DNA of 64,000 nucleotides from Alcaligenaceae bacterium (GTDB taxonomy: Bacteria; Pseudomonadota; Gammaproteobacteria; Burkholderiales; Burkholderiaceae_B): the NCBI GenBank assembly GCA_013205565.1, contig JABMMM010000069.1, forward strand, positions 1-64,000, in the 5' to 3' direction. Shown one piece after another: positions 34,545-44,776 of this stretch; the first letter of the stretch is position 1; each line of letters begins with the position of its first letter. Made by a program: the position numbers and the translations under genes. The notes beneath the pieces were generated by a model, which did not search any database, was not told the DNA's origin, and saw only the letters and a list, made by a program, of their open reading frames with translations.

Positions 34545-35372
34545 TCAGGTGTGTTTGACACCAAAACAATGCTGCGGCTCGGGAAATTGACTCGCGCGAA
34601 CCTCGTCAGCATAACGCTGCACCGAGCTTCGCATGATTTCTTCAAGATTGGCATAGCGCTTAACGAATTTTGGCACACGCGCGCCGCTTAAGCCAAGCAT
34701 ATCTTCTGTTACCAGGATTTGGCCATCACATTTTACTGAGGCTCCGATACCGATTGTCGGAATCGCGAGCGCTGCCGTAATCGTTTCGCCCACGGGCTCG
34801 GCCACACCTTCAAGCACAATCGCAAACGCGCCAGCCTGCTCAAGCGCTTGCGCGTCGGCCAGAATTCGTGCAGCGGCTTCGGGGCTGCGCCCTTGTGCCA
34901 AATAACCGCCCATGGTGTTGACATACTGGGGCATCAGCCCTACATGTGCCATCACAGGGATACCACGGTCAACTAAATAACGAACCGTTTGTGCCATCAC
35001 GACCCCGCCCTCAAGCTTGACCGCACTGGCGCCGTTTCCAATCAAATGGGCGGCATTACGAAACGCTTGCGCCGGCGACTCTTGATAACTGCCAAACGGC
35101 ATATCAGCGACCACGCACGCGTGTTGGGTTGCCCGCACGACCGCGGCGGTATGTTGCCCAAGTTGCTCAACCGTAATAGTCAGCGTGTCGGGTAAGCCAT
35201 AGGCAACCATCGCGGTTGAATCGCCAATCAGCACAAAATCAACATACGCGTCGATAATGCGCGCGATTGAATAATTGTGCGCTGTGAGAGCCACAATTTT
35301 TCGTTGACCCTTGCAAGCCACTAATTGAGGCACCGTGACGCGCTTAATTTCTCTCTGCGAGCTCAAATCCAA
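34545..35372 (-). CDS. panB: 3-methyl-2-oxobutanoate hydroxymethyltransferase
   Basis: First pantothenate enzyme: transfers a hydroxymethyl group from methylene-tetrahydrofolate to 2-oxoisovalerate. Length is 275 aa, as usual. Conserved blocks are LTAHNYSIARI, VLIGDSTAMV (metal aspartate), VVADMPFGSYQ, AVKLEGG (substrate lysine and glutamate) and IPTIGIGASVKCDGQILV. The usual TAYDYP and LGM forms are changed to TAHNYS and TAM, so it belongs to a divergent PanB group. panC is not adjacent. It lies between topB and the SET-domain gene. Confidence 0.88.
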   Translation of the reverse strand: MDLSSQREIKRVTVPQLVACKGQRKIVALTAHNYSIARIIDAYVDFVLIGDSTAMVAYGLPDTLTITVEQLGQHTAAVVRATQHACVVADMPFGSYQESPAQAFRNAAHLIGNGASAVKLEGGVVMAQTVRYLVDRGIPVMAHVGLMPQYVNTMGGYLAQGRSPEAAARILADAQALEQAGAFAIVLEGVAEPVGETITAALAIPTIGIGASVKCDGQILVTEDMLGLSGARVPKFVKRYANLEEIMRSSVQRYADEVRASQFPEPQHCFGVKHT

Positions 35373-35401
35373 ACCTCAGTTTTTAACCAAAAATAAGAAG
35401 C

Positions 35402-35418
35402 GCGCGAATCGTTCGCGC
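35402..35418 (-). terminator. Terminator-like hairpin after topB
   Basis: GCGCGAA and TTCGCGC pair with a three-base loop. Read on the minus strand the stem is followed by GCTTCTTATTTTT, a T-rich run, which fits termination of topB ahead of panB. On the plus strand CTTTT follows, so it may work both ways. A second small palindrome, CATCCT/AGGATG, lies at 35436-35460. Confidence 0.5.
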
Positions 35419-35482
35419 CTTTTAGATTTTGACACCATCCTTTCTTGGATTAAGAGGATGTCATCAAGTTAAGTTCAACCGT

Positions 35483-38245
35483 TTATTTAGCGGCTTTTTT
35501 AACTGTGGCCTTTGCTGCGGTTTTTTTTACTGCTTTTTTCACTGTCTTTTTTGCTACTTTTTTGACCGCTTTTTTCACAGCCTTCGTCGCAGGTTTAGCA
35601 ACCGCACTCACGATCAACTCTGTCGCACTGGCAGGTATCGACTTGGCCGTAACCTTTTTAACCGCCTTCGTCGCTTTTTTTGCAACTTTTTTTGCGGCGG
35701 TTTTAGTGGGCGCCTTAGCTGCGGTTTTACCCGCTGTTTTACCCGCCGCTTTTGCTGCAAAACGACCCGTACCCGTTTTGCCACCTACTTTTTCAGGGCG
35801 CGCTTCAAACTCAAAACTCACCTTGCCATCTTCGCCACGCGCCAGATACGCTTTGAACTTGCGGTTGTTACGGTTAGACACAAACCCCTCAAGCAAATCG
35901 GTGCGTCCAGTGGCCAACAACTTCGTCATTTGCTCTGTACCAATCTCTTGCTGCAAGATCACCTTGCCCGAACGAAAATCGCAATTGCGCTCGGGGCCAA
36001 CAGACTTTTCGCAGATAAAGCTCATGCCATGCTCAAACACCGGCGCCCGACATTTTGGGCAAGGGCCTAACGCCATTTGCCTAGAGAAATCCACCGGCTC
36101 GTTAGCCTCTTCATCGCGTTGACCAAAATCAAATTCCAGCTTGAACTCAGCATTGATAATCAAGATTGAAGCAAAGGGGCGCCCCATCTTGCTGATAAAG
36201 CCCTGCAGCGGCCCGAGGCGCTTCTCGGCAATTAAGGTCTCAACTTCTTCGGGCTCAAACGTGCGCCCACCTGGGTGTTTGCCGATCGAAAACTCACAAC
36301 TTGTGCAGGCATAACGGCGATAATTTTCTTTCACAACATTGCCACACTTTGGGCAGGGCGTTGTTAGCGTCACGTAATCGCCGGGCACGGTATCGCGCTC
36401 ATACTCTTTCGCGCGCTTCACGATAACCTGCGTCATTTGCGCAATTTCAAGCATGAACGCTTCGCGTTGCATTTCACCTTGTTCAATTTGTTTAAGCTTG
36501 TGTTCCCACTCGCCCGTGAGCTCGGGCGAGGTCAGCTCTTTAACGTCCAAGCCGTTTAACAGCGTCATCAGCTGTCTGGCTTTTGCCGTGGGGACCAGGT
36601 CTCGGCCATCGCGTCGCAAATAGGTTTCTGACAGCAAGCCCTCGATGATCGTCGCGCGTGTCGCAGGTGTACCCAAGCCGCTTTGCGCCATCGCTTGCGC
36701 AAAGTCATCATCATCCACCAGCTTGCCAGCGTTTTCCATACCCGACAGCAAAGTCGCCTCGTTATAGCGCGCGGGTGGCCGCGTTGTCAGGCTCAGGGGT
36801 TCGATGTCTTCGGTGCGAACTTTCTCGCCGTCAGCGACCGCCACCAAGTTCGCGTCGTCGCCCTGCGCTTCACGCCCTTGTACCGCACGCCAACCTGGCG
36901 ACACCATGACCTCGCCTTCGGTCTTGAAGTGATGGCCTTGTACGATAGTGGTGCGCACTGTTTTACGCCACTCAACCGCCGGGAAAAAGATCGCTAAAAA
37001 GCGCTTGACCACCAGGTCATAAATCTTCGCCTCAGCATCGCTAAGCTCTGAGGGCACTTGCATCGTCGGAATAATTGCAAAGTGATCAGAGACTTTTTTG
37101 TTGTCAAAAATACGACGATTAGGTTTGACCCAGCCATTTTTAGTAATCGTTGCCGCGTGCGGGGCAAGGGCCTTCGCTACGCCCTTTCCTTCAGCTAAAC
37201 CGGCGATGGTCTCGCGTACGGTATTGAGATAGTCTTCAGGCAAAAACTTTGAGTCGGTCCGCGGGTACGTCAGGGCTTTGTGACGCTCGTACAAGCTTTG
37301 CGCCAGGGACAAGGTCGTTTTGGCCGAAAACCCAAACCGGCCGTTCGCCTCACGCTGCAAAGAGGTCAAGTCAAATAAAGCCGGTGCGGCTTCCATCCGA
37401 GGCTTTGACTCTTCGGTGACAACACCAGGCTGATTGCGGCAAGCCGCAACCACGCTTTTTGCGGCTGCTTCAGTCCAGACCCGTGATTCTTTTTGTTCGG
37501 CGTCGTCGCCTATTTTTTTAAAGTGTGGATCAATCCAACGGCCCTCATAAATACCGGCGGCCGCCACGAAATTGGCACGAACCTCCCAGTAATCGCGAGG
37601 CACAAAATGTCGGATTTTTTCTTCGCGGGCAAACACCAAAGCAAGGGTCGGCGTTTGTACGCGCCCGACTGGCGTCTTAAAGAAGCCACCATCCTTGCTG
37701 TTAAACGCCGTCATGGCGCGCGTCCCGTTGATGCCCACTAACCAATCGGCTTCTGCACGCGAGCGGGCTGCCGCCTCGAGCGGCTTCATGGTGTCGTCTG
37801 CACGCAACGTAGCGAATGCTTCGCGGATCGCATCTTGGGTCATCGACTGCAGCCAAAGGCGTTGCGTTGGCTTTTTTTGCCCGGCGTATTGGGCGATATA
37901 ACGAAAAATCAATTCGCCCTCACGCCCAGCGTCGCAGGCGTTGATCAGGGCGCTGACGTCTTTACGCTTAATCAACTTGACCAGCATTTTGAGTCGGTCT
38001 CCCGACCTTTTATCTTTAGTTGGCGCGAGATCAAACTCCGGCGGTACGACCGGTAAATGGGCAAAGCTCCATTTACCCTTGACGGGATCATTCGGTGCGA
38101 TGAGGGTGAGTAAGTGACCGACGCTTGAAGACAACACGTATTTTTCGTTCTCGAAAAAGTCGCCTTCGCGGGTAAAACCACCGAGCGCACGCGAGATATC
38201 GAGTGCGACAGAGGGTTTTTCGGCAATGATTAAAGTTTTAGTCAT
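35483..38245 (-). CDS. topB: DNA topoisomerase III with histone-H1-like tail
   Basis: 920-aa type IA topoisomerase. The toprim domain begins KTLIIAEKPSVA. The catalytic tyrosine is in LTYPRTDSKF near residue 325. Two zinc-ribbon blocks follow in the C-terminal half (CPKCGNVV...CTSC and CPKCRAPV...C). The last about 80 residues are almost entirely Lys, Ala, Val and Thr in AKKVAKK-like repeats, resembling bacterial histone H1 proteins and probably binding DNA non-specifically. The enzyme decatenates and relaxes DNA during replication. smg and gluQ lie upstream. Confidence 0.94.
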   Translation of the reverse strand: MTKTLIIAEKPSVALDISRALGGFTREGDFFENEKYVLSSSVGHLLTLIAPNDPVKGKWSFAHLPVVPPEFDLAPTKDKRSGDRLKMLVKLIKRKDVSALINACDAGREGELIFRYIAQYAGQKKPTQRLWLQSMTQDAIREAFATLRADDTMKPLEAAARSRAEADWLVGINGTRAMTAFNSKDGGFFKTPVGRVQTPTLALVFAREEKIRHFVPRDYWEVRANFVAAAGIYEGRWIDPHFKKIGDDAEQKESRVWTEAAAKSVVAACRNQPGVVTEESKPRMEAAPALFDLTSLQREANGRFGFSAKTTLSLAQSLYERHKALTYPRTDSKFLPEDYLNTVRETIAGLAEGKGVAKALAPHAATITKNGWVKPNRRIFDNKKVSDHFAIIPTMQVPSELSDAEAKIYDLVVKRFLAIFFPAVEWRKTVRTTIVQGHHFKTEGEVMVSPGWRAVQGREAQGDDANLVAVADGEKVRTEDIEPLSLTTRPPARYNEATLLSGMENAGKLVDDDDFAQAMAQSGLGTPATRATIIEGLLSETYLRRDGRDLVPTAKARQLMTLLNGLDVKELTSPELTGEWEHKLKQIEQGEMQREAFMLEIAQMTQVIVKRAKEYERDTVPGDYVTLTTPCPKCGNVVKENYRRYACTSCEFSIGKHPGGRTFEPEEVETLIAEKRLGPLQGFISKMGRPFASILIINAEFKLEFDFGQRDEEANEPVDFSRQMALGPCPKCRAPVFEHGMSFICEKSVGPERNCDFRSGKVILQQEIGTEQMTKLLATGRTDLLEGFVSNRNNRKFKAYLARGEDGKVSFEFEARPEKVGGKTGTGRFAAKAAGKTAGKTAAKAPTKTAAKKVAKKATKAVKKVTAKSIPASATELIVSAVAKPATKAVKKAVKKVAKKTVKKAVKKTAAKATVKKAAK

Positions 38246-38305
38246 TCTTTTCCAGGTGCAGCCCTTAAAGCGGTTTATTCAGCGTGATGCAACGCCAAAA
38301 ACGGT

Positions 38306-39235
38306 TTAGCTCGCATGATCAGAGCGGTGATGAATGCCGTGCAAGTTAGCACGTTCGAGGCCTTGACCCCAAATTTGGGTCGCTTGTGACCAAAACGTCC
38401 CTATATTAGAGGTCCTGACTTTTTCGAATCCCAAGGCCTGCCAAGCTTGCTGCAACACGGCCAGAGGGTCCGTCAACGTCAGGGTTTGAGCCCCGTTTTG
38501 CTTGGAAAGTTTCAAGCCCCTTGCATCCGTCACCACGGGTACATGTAAGACCCGTGCGACAGGTAGTCCGAGCAAACGACTCAGTAAGCGCTGCCTAGCT
38601 GTACTGGTAAGTAAGTCTTCACCTCTTACGATATCGGTCACCCCTTGTTGGGCATCGTCAACCACCACCGCCAATTGATAAGACCACACCCCGTCGGCCC
38701 GTTTCAGCACAAAATCACCCACCACGCGGGCAACATCTTGTTGCTGCAGGCCCAGCCAGCGATCTTCAAAGTGCTCGATCCCGTCTGGTACCCGCAGGCG
38801 CCAGGCATAGGCCTCGCGCCCTGTTGGTGCGCCCTTGCGGCAAGTTCCTGGGTAGGGGCGCTCGGTGTGAACGCCTGGCTCGGCCGGACTCGCAACCGAG
38901 TCCGAAATTTCGCGGCGCGTACAACCGCAGGCATAAACTTGTTTAGCCGTCAAAAGGGTGTCGAAGGCCTGCTGATACAGGCTTAGGCGCCGCGACTGAT
39001 AAGTCACTTCGCCATCCCAACGCATGCCCAGACCTGACAGCTGTTGCAAAATCAGTTCGGTGGCTCCTACAACCGTTCTGGGCGTGTCGAGATCTTCGAT
39101 ACGAACGAGCCAGTGGCCGCCCTGCGCCCGCGCATCCAAAAAGCTCGCCATCGCAGCTACCACCGAACCCGCGTGCAGAGGCCCACTTGGGCTTGGTGCA
39201 AAGCGACCAACGTAACGCAACGCAATACCCGACAA
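38306..39235 (-). CDS. gluQ: Glutamyl-Q tRNA(Asp) synthetase
   Basis: 309-aa paralogue of the GluRS catalytic domain that attaches glutamate to the queuosine base of tRNA(Asp). The HIGH-like motif is [11 protein letters not shown] (residues 15-25). A zinc site appears as [10 protein letters not shown] with a later Cys (TCRKG). The KMSKS-like loop is KLSKQNG. No anticodon-binding domain is present, as expected for this short form. The C-terminus is longer than the E. coli protein by a little. It starts 2 bases after smg, so the two are probably co-transcribed. Confidence 0.88.
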   Translation of the reverse strand: MSGIALRYVGRFAPSPSGPLHAGSVVAAMASFLDARAQGGHWLVRIEDLDTPRTVVGATELILQQLSGLGMRWDGEVTYQSRRLSLYQQAFDTLLTAKQVYACGCTRREISDSVASPAEPGVHTERPYPGTCRKGAPTGREAYAWRLRVPDGIEHFEDRWLGLQQQDVARVVGDFVLKRADGVWSYQLAVVVDDAQQGVTDIVRGEDLLTSTARQRLLSRLLGLPVARVLHVPVVTDARGLKLSKQNGAQTLTLTDPLAVLQQAWQALGFEKVRTSNIGTFWSQATQIWGQGLERANLHGIHHRSDHAS

Positions 39236-39237
39236 AC

Positions 39238-39696
39238 TTAGTGCAAAAGCCGATCGTCGTCATCGCGCAACAATTCTTCAAGGATCAGATGGTCGACTTC
39301 TGATTCTTGGCTCCAGAGCACCATGAGCGCGATGATTTTGATTTTTTGCAAAGAGACTGAACCCTCTGTCGTTGCCAACGCACGATCAATCACGATTTCA
39401 CGTAAAGCGGGCGACAAGGCTTCGGTTGCCTCTAGAAAGGTAATGAAACCAATTGCTTCAGGGTCAAGGTGTTGTTGCTCAAACTCGGCATACACGCGTG
39501 TACCGCTACCGGGTGTTTGCGACAACTCTACACACTGTGCCGTGGTTTCGGCCAAACCCACTAACCAGCCTAACGCCTCGTCAATATCGGTGTGCTCAAA
39601 GCCCGCCGCAGCAAGGCGCTTTGCCAACACATCGGCCGACGGACAGGCCTCGGGAGTGTAGTAGTTCTCAAACAGGTAAACCAGAATGTCAAACAT
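39238..39696 (-). CDS. smg: Smg family protein (DUF494)
   Basis: 152-aa DUF494 protein, the Smg family, found near dprA and topB in many beta- and gammaproteobacteria. [13 protein letters not shown] at the start and the acidic, helical body are typical. The function is unknown. gluQ is inserted between it and topB, unlike the common smg-topB adjacency. dprA is absent upstream; the next gene is mccA. Confidence 0.85.
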   Translation of the reverse strand: MFDILVYLFENYYTPEACPSADVLAKRLAAAGFEHTDIDEALGWLVGLAETTAQCVELSQTPGSGTRVYAEFEQQHLDPEAIGFITFLEATEALSPALREIVIDRALATTEGSVSLQKIKIIALMVLWSQESEVDHLILEELLRDDDDRLLH

Positions 39697-39868
39697 AAAG
39701 ACGGGCTCCTGTTGCTGGCCGGGGCAGGGGGCACCCGTCCAAGTAGTTTGACTCTACGCCAAAAACTTTGTGCCGACAAGTCCTACAAAAAAATCTGTGA
39801 CCGATTGACTTAAAACTCAGCTCCACCCGCAACGCAGCGAAGCACTCTTTTCCGGAGCTCGGTCGCAT

Positions 39869-41866
39869 TTATTCCAACGTAATGAGTGCGGCCCCCTCGC
39901 TGACTTGGTCGCCTACCGCATAAAGCAACGCTTTGACCACGCTATCGGTCGGAGCCGCGATGGTGTGCTCCATTTTCATAGCTTCCATCACCAAAAGCGC
40001 CTGGCCACGCTTGACCTGATCGCCTGGCGACACATGGACTGCAATCACCTTGCCAGGCATCGGAGCCGCGAGCCCTCCCGCAAGCTCAACCTGCTCACCA
40101 ACCGCCTGCGTCAGAGGATTTTGCCGGATCAGCGAGCTCATCTTGCCCGAAGAAAAAACCTCATAGCGCTCACCGCGCAACACCACCGTGCCCAAGACCA
40201 GCGCAGCGCCAAGCGTCAGTTCAAACTCAAACGCGCCCGCAACGGTTGTTTCGCATTTTCTTTGTTTAAACGGATAACGCTCGCCCTCGATCTCTAGCAC
40301 CTGCACGGCGCCCTGACGCTGCAATACACAACGGTGCACCACCTCTTGCTCTGCCCAGAGAAGTTCGCGACGGTAGGCTCCGTTTGCGCGCCAGCCGTCT
40401 GTCTGCGCCCACGGGTCTTTGCTGTCGGGCGACGGCGCCTCACACCAAAGCAGCGTCGCGACCGCAAGCGCAAGCGCCTCAGGTCGGGCGGGCGCCGACG
40501 GTGGCAACAGCGTGCTACGTTGGCGCTCAATTAAGCCAGTATCCAGATCGCCGGCGGCAAAGGCGGCGTCTGTCATCAGTCGTGTCAAAAATGCAACGTT
40601 CGTATGAACACCGACCACCTTTGTCTGCGCCAAGGCTTGCACCATTCGAGCGCGAGCCTGATCACGATCCTTACCCCAGACAATCAACTTCGCGATCATT
40701 GGGTCGTAAAACGGCGATATCGTATCGCCCATTCGCACACCGCCATCGACTCGAATCGCAGCATTGGCAAAGGCCGTGTGCGGCGGCAGCGCAAAGTAAG
40801 CCAGCGTGCCCACCGAGGGTAAAAAGTTTTTATCCGGATTCTCGGCATAAATACGCGCTTCGATCGAATGACCGTTTCGTACGAGTTGCGCTTGTGTCAG
40901 GGGCAGGGCTTCGCCATTTGCCACTCGCAATTGCCACTCAACGAGGTCTAGCCCGGTAATCATTTCTGTCACAGGATGCTCGACTTGCAGACGCGTATTC
41001 ATCTCCATAAAATAAAACCGCCCACTGGGCTCAACAATAAATTCAACCGTGCCCGCGCCAACATAATTCACTGCCCGCGCGGCCGCGACCGCGGCGTCTC
41101 CCATCGCACGGCGACGTTCCTCGGTCATACCTGGGGCCGGCGCCTCTTCGATCACCTTTTGATGGCGGCGCTGCACAGAGCAATCGCGCTCAAACAAATA
41201 CACTCCGTTACCCTGTGAATCACAAAACACCTGAATCTCAATGTGACGCGGCTGTTGCACATAACGCTCGATCAGCACGCGGTCATCGTTAAAGCTTGAG
41301 GCCGATTCGCGTTTACACGAAGCGAGTGCGCCTGCAAAGACCTCAGCCCCAGCCACCACACGCATCCCTTTACCGCCGCCGCCAGCAGTCGCCTTGATCA
41401 TGACGGGATAACCGATCAAGTCTGCCTGTTGCTTTAAAAACTCTGGGTCTTGGTTATCACCGTGATAGCCCGGCACCAGCGGCACGCCCGCCTTTTCCAT
41501 TAAGGTCTTCGAGGCAGATTTGCTACCCATGGCTGCAATAGCCGAAGGCGGTGGCCCTACAAAACACACGCCAGCTTTTGCGCAGGCGCTGGCAAAGTCG
41601 GCATTCTCAGATAAAAACCCATAGCCAGGGTGGATCGCTTGTGCGCCCTGCGCCAGCGCCGCTTGCAAGATGGTGTCGCTTTTTAAATAGCTCTCGCGAG
41701 CCGCAGACCCGCCGATGTGCACCGCCGCATCACAACTAACAACGTGCTTGGCACCCGCATCTGCATCCGAATATACCGCGATGGTTCGAATACCCAGACG
41801 ACGCGCCGTGGCCGCCACCCGGCAGGCGATTTCACCGCGATTCGCGATTAGTAATGTTGTAAACAC
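39869..41866 (-). CDS. mccA: 3-methylcrotonyl-CoA carboxylase, biotin-containing alpha subunit
   Basis: 665-aa biotin carboxylase plus biotinyl domain. It begins with MFTTLLIANRGEIACRV, contains the ATP-grasp GGGGKGMR loop and ERDCSVQRRHQKVIEE, and ends with the biotin-attachment motif EAMKMEH, with Lys631. With the beta subunit encoded just upstream it carboxylates 3-methylcrotonyl-CoA in leucine and isovalerate breakdown. Assignment among related acyl-CoA carboxylases rests on the adjoining mccB and isovaleryl-CoA dehydrogenase genes. It follows mccB by 21 bases. Confidence 0.92.
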   Translation of the reverse strand: MFTTLLIANRGEIACRVAATARRLGIRTIAVYSDADAGAKHVVSCDAAVHIGGSAARESYLKSDTILQAALAQGAQAIHPGYGFLSENADFASACAKAGVCFVGPPPSAIAAMGSKSASKTLMEKAGVPLVPGYHGDNQDPEFLKQQADLIGYPVMIKATAGGGGKGMRVVAGAEVFAGALASCKRESASSFNDDRVLIERYVQQPRHIEIQVFCDSQGNGVYLFERDCSVQRRHQKVIEEAPAPGMTEERRRAMGDAAVAAARAVNYVGAGTVEFIVEPSGRFYFMEMNTRLQVEHPVTEMITGLDLVEWQLRVANGEALPLTQAQLVRNGHSIEARIYAENPDKNFLPSVGTLAYFALPPHTAFANAAIRVDGGVRMGDTISPFYDPMIAKLIVWGKDRDQARARMVQALAQTKVVGVHTNVAFLTRLMTDAAFAAGDLDTGLIERQRSTLLPPSAPARPEALALAVATLLWCEAPSPDSKDPWAQTDGWRANGAYRRELLWAEQEVVHRCVLQRQGAVQVLEIEGERYPFKQRKCETTVAGAFEFELTLGAALVLGTVVLRGERYEVFSSGKMSSLIRQNPLTQAVGEQVELAGGLAAPMPGKVIAVHVSPGDQVKRGQALLVMEAMKMEHTIAAPTDSVVKALLYAVGDQVSEGAALITLE

Positions 41867-41887
41867 GCTAGCTCCTTGATCCTGCTC

Positions 41888-43495
41888 TTACATCCGAAAC
41901 ACGCCAAAGCGGGTGTCTGCAATTGGCGCGTTTAAGGCAGCCGATAAACCAAGTGCCAAGACGCGACGGGTATCCGAGGGCTGGATCACGCCGTCATCCC
42001 ACAAGCGCGCCGTTGCATAATAAGGATGGCCCTCGCGTTCGTACTGCTCACGAATGGGTGTCTTGAAGTCGTTCTCTTGTTCGCCCGACCACTCGCCGCC
42101 CTTTGCTTCAACGGCCTCGCGTTTCAACGTTGCCATGACACTCGCTGCTTGTTCGCCGCCCATTACCGATATCCGCGCGTTGGGCCACATCACCAAGAGC
42201 CTAGGAGAAAACGCGCGACCACACATGCCGTAATTTCCTGCGCCAAACGAGCCGCCGATAATGACGGTGAACTTAGGCACGGCAGCGGTTGATACGGCCG
42301 TCACCATCTTTGCACCGTGTCGTGCGATGCCCTCGTTTTCGTATTTACGGCCCACCATAAAGCCTGTGATATTTTGTAGAAAAACCAGCGGGATTTTGCG
42401 TTGCGCGCAGAGTTCAATAAAATGCGCGCCCTTTTGTGCGGACTCAGAAAACAAGATGCCGTTATTGGCCACGATGCCGACTGGCATACCTTCGATATGA
42501 GCAAATCCCGTAATGAGTGTGGTGCCAAAGCGCGCTTTAAATTCGTCAAACTCAGAGCCGTCGACAATGCGCGCAACGATTTCACGCACGTCATAGGGCT
42601 TGCGTGTATCGGCCGGCACAATGCCGTTGACTTCACTTAGCTCATACAAAGGCGGCGCGCTTTTGCGGAGCGCCAACTGTTGTGGCTTTGTGCGATTTAG
42701 GCGGCCAACCGCATCACGAGCAAGTTGCAAAGCATGGTGGTCGTTGGCGGCCAGATGATCCGCGACGCCAGACAACCGCGTATGCACATCGCCGCCCCCC
42801 AGGTCTTCGGTCGAAACAATCTCGCCTGTTGCAGCCTTCACAAGCGGAGGCCCACCTAAAAAAATCGTCCCTTGGTTGCGAACAATGATCGACTCATCAC
42901 TCATCGCGGGAACATACGCCCCACCGGCGGTGCATGAGCCCATGACGACAGCGATTTGCGCAATCCCTTGCGCCGACATATTGGCTTGATTAAAAAAGAT
43001 TCGTCCAAAATGATCTCGGTCCGGAAACACCTCGTCTTGACGAGGCAGGTTTGCCCCGCCCGAGTCAACCAAATACACACAAGGTAAATTATTTTGTTGC
43101 GCGATCTCTTGCGCACGCAAGTGTTTTTTGACCGTTAACGGATAGTATGTGCCACCCTTAACCGTCGCATCATTGCACACGATCACACACTCAACCCCAG
43201 AGATGCGGCCGATGCCGGTGATGATGCCTGCGCCCGGAGACTCCCCGTTATAAAGCCCGAGCGCAGCAAGCGGCGAAAGCTCTAAAAACGGCGTGCCCGG
43301 ATCTAACAGTTGCTCGACGCGGTCGCGCGGCAGTAGCTTGCCACGGCTGATATGCTTTTGACGCGCTTGCTCAGCACCACCCAAAGCTGTTTGTGCCAGC
43401 TGCTTTTGCAGATCATCGATTTGGGCCTGCATCGCGAGTGCATTTTTAGCAAACTCTGGCGATCGCACGTTAATTAGAGATTCGATTATTGGCAT
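41888..43495 (-). CDS. mccB: 3-methylcrotonyl-CoA carboxylase, carboxyltransferase beta subunit
   Basis: 535-aa carboxyltransferase with the two-part crotonase-like fold. [41 protein letters not shown] and [13 protein letters not shown] are typical of MccB, as opposed to propionyl-CoA carboxylase. It transfers the carboxyl from biotin of MccA to 3-methylcrotonyl-CoA. It sits between ivd and mccA, all on the minus strand with short gaps. Confidence 0.92.
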   Translation of the reverse strand: MPIIESLINVRSPEFAKNALAMQAQIDDLQKQLAQTALGGAEQARQKHISRGKLLPRDRVEQLLDPGTPFLELSPLAALGLYNGESPGAGIITGIGRISGVECVIVCNDATVKGGTYYPLTVKKHLRAQEIAQQNNLPCVYLVDSGGANLPRQDEVFPDRDHFGRIFFNQANMSAQGIAQIAVVMGSCTAGGAYVPAMSDESIIVRNQGTIFLGGPPLVKAATGEIVSTEDLGGGDVHTRLSGVADHLAANDHHALQLARDAVGRLNRTKPQQLALRKSAPPLYELSEVNGIVPADTRKPYDVREIVARIVDGSEFDEFKARFGTTLITGFAHIEGMPVGIVANNGILFSESAQKGAHFIELCAQRKIPLVFLQNITGFMVGRKYENEGIARHGAKMVTAVSTAAVPKFTVIIGGSFGAGNYGMCGRAFSPRLLVMWPNARISVMGGEQAASVMATLKREAVEAKGGEWSGEQENDFKTPIREQYEREGHPYYATARLWDDGVIQPSDTRRVLALGLSAALNAPIADTRFGVFRM

Positions 43496-43526
43496 GTCTT
43501 TCGGCCTTTGATCATTGTTAATTTCT

Positions 43527-44705
43527 TTACATCGTTTCGTTGAACAGTTCGCGGCCGATTAGCATTCGACGAATTTCACTTGTCCCTGCGCCGATCTCAT
43601 ACAACTTTGCATCACGCCAGTATCGACCAAGCGGGTAGTCATTGATATAGCCGTTGCCGCCAAAAATCTGTATGCCTTCGCCCGCCAACCAGGTAGCTTT
43701 TTCGGCGCAGTACAAAATCACCGCTGCGCAGTCTTTGCGAACCTGACGCACGTGTTGCGCACCGAGCTTGTCAAGATTCTTGCCCACGGTATAGCAAAAG
43801 GCCCGACAGGCCTGCTGGGTGGTGTACATGTCGGCGACTTTGCTCTGGATCAGTTGAAACTCGCCGATCGGCTGGCCAAACTGTTTACGCGCGTGAATAT
43901 AAGGAATTACCTGATCCATCACAGCCTGCATAATGCCCAGCGGGCCGGCCGCTAACACCGCGCGCTCGTAATCGAGCCCGCTCATCAACACCCTCACACC
44001 GCCGTTGACCTCGCCCAGTACGTGGTCACCCGGTATTAAGCAGTCTTCAAACACCAATTCACCGGTGTGGCTGCCACGCATCCCGAGCTTATCGAGTTGC
44101 TGTCCGATGCTAAAGCCGGGCATTCCCTTTTCGACTAAAAAGGCGGTGACTCCACGTGCGTTGGCTTGAGGATCGGTCTTTGCATAGACCACCAGCGTGT
44201 CCGCATCGGGCCCATTGGTAATCCACATCTTGGTACCGTTTAGGACATAATCCGACCCCTTCGGTGTGGCGCGCAGTTTCATGCTCACCACATCAGAGCC
44301 CGCGCCGGACTCGCTCATGGCGAGTGCACCGATGTGTTCACCGGTTAGCAGTCCAGGCAAGTATTTTTTCTTTTGTGCGATCGTGCCGTTACGATGAATC
44401 TGATTGACGCAAAGATTTGAATGCGCGCCGTACGACAGACCAATCGAGGCGCTCGCACGTGAAATTTCTTCCATCACGACCATGTGCGCAAGATAACCCA
44501 TATTGGTGCCACCATACTCCTCGCTAACGGTCATGCCCATCAGCCCGAGCGCGCCCATCTTTTGCCATAAATGCATCGGAAACTGATCCTCACGGTCCGC
44601 TTGCGCGGCTAAAGGCGCAATCTCATGCTGTGCAAAATCGCGCACAGCTTCGCGCAGCATGTCGACCTCATCGCCCAGCTCAAAATTCAGGCCTGGTAAG
44701 TGCAT
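43527..44705 (-). CDS. ivd: Isovaleryl-CoA dehydrogenase
   Basis: 392-aa acyl-CoA dehydrogenase that oxidises isovaleryl-CoA to 3-methylcrotonyl-CoA using FAD and electron-transferring flavoprotein. The catalytic glutamate lies in [15 protein letters not shown] (Glu247), the position special to isovaleryl-CoA dehydrogenases. Other marks are the FAD motif [10 protein letters not shown], and [19 protein letters not shown]. It is the first gene of the operon; a LiuR-like palindrome lies 27 bases before it. The later pathway genes (methylglutaconyl-CoA hydratase and HMG-CoA lyase) are not in the window. Confidence 0.93.
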   Translation of the reverse strand: MHLPGLNFELGDEVDMLREAVRDFAQHEIAPLAAQADREDQFPMHLWQKMGALGLMGMTVSEEYGGTNMGYLAHMVVMEEISRASASIGLSYGAHSNLCVNQIHRNGTIAQKKKYLPGLLTGEHIGALAMSESGAGSDVVSMKLRATPKGSDYVLNGTKMWITNGPDADTLVVYAKTDPQANARGVTAFLVEKGMPGFSIGQQLDKLGMRGSHTGELVFEDCLIPGDHVLGEVNGGVRVLMSGLDYERAVLAAGPLGIMQAVMDQVIPYIHARKQFGQPIGEFQLIQSKVADMYTTQQACRAFCYTVGKNLDKLGAQHVRQVRKDCAAVILYCAEKATWLAGEGIQIFGGNGYINDYPLGRYWRDAKLYEIGAGTSEIRRMLIGRELFNETM

Positions 44706-44731
44706 CCTCGTCTCCTTGATGAGCCTCTCAG

Positions 44732-44747
44732 TTTACGCAAACGTAAA
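44732..44747. promoter_or_regulatory. LiuR-like operator upstream of ivd-mccB-mccA
   Basis: TTTACG-CAAA-CGTAAA, a 16-bp site with perfect 6-bp arms, lies just upstream of the ivd start on the minus strand. It matches my recollection of the TTTACGTnnACGTAAA-type site of LiuR, a MerR-family regulator of branched-chain amino acid degradation in proteobacteria. A TTCAGG ... TAAACT promoter pair with about 20 bases between would place the site in the spacer, as MerR regulators prefer. No liuR gene is in the window. Confidence 0.55.
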
Positions 44748-44762
44748 GTCCTTTGCCTGAAT

Positions 44763-44776
44763 AAGGGTTAACCCTT
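44763..44776. repeat. 14-bp perfect palindrome
   Basis: AAGGGTTAACCCTT, close to the LiuR-like site in the ivd / MBL-hydrolase divergent interval. It may be a second operator. A further hairpin, CGCAACC/GGTTGCG with a GGCT loop, is at 44800-44817. Confidence 0.4.

Noticed and set aside
35429-36122. Two overlapping plus-strand frames of about 210 codons opposite the topB end
   Set aside because: They are the mirror of the Lys/Ala-rich tail codons (giving Phe/Ala/Cys-rich products) and have no start signals.
40384-40959. 191-codon plus-strand frame inside mccA
   Set aside because: Antisense to a well-supported carboxylase gene, Arg/Pro-rich without domain features.
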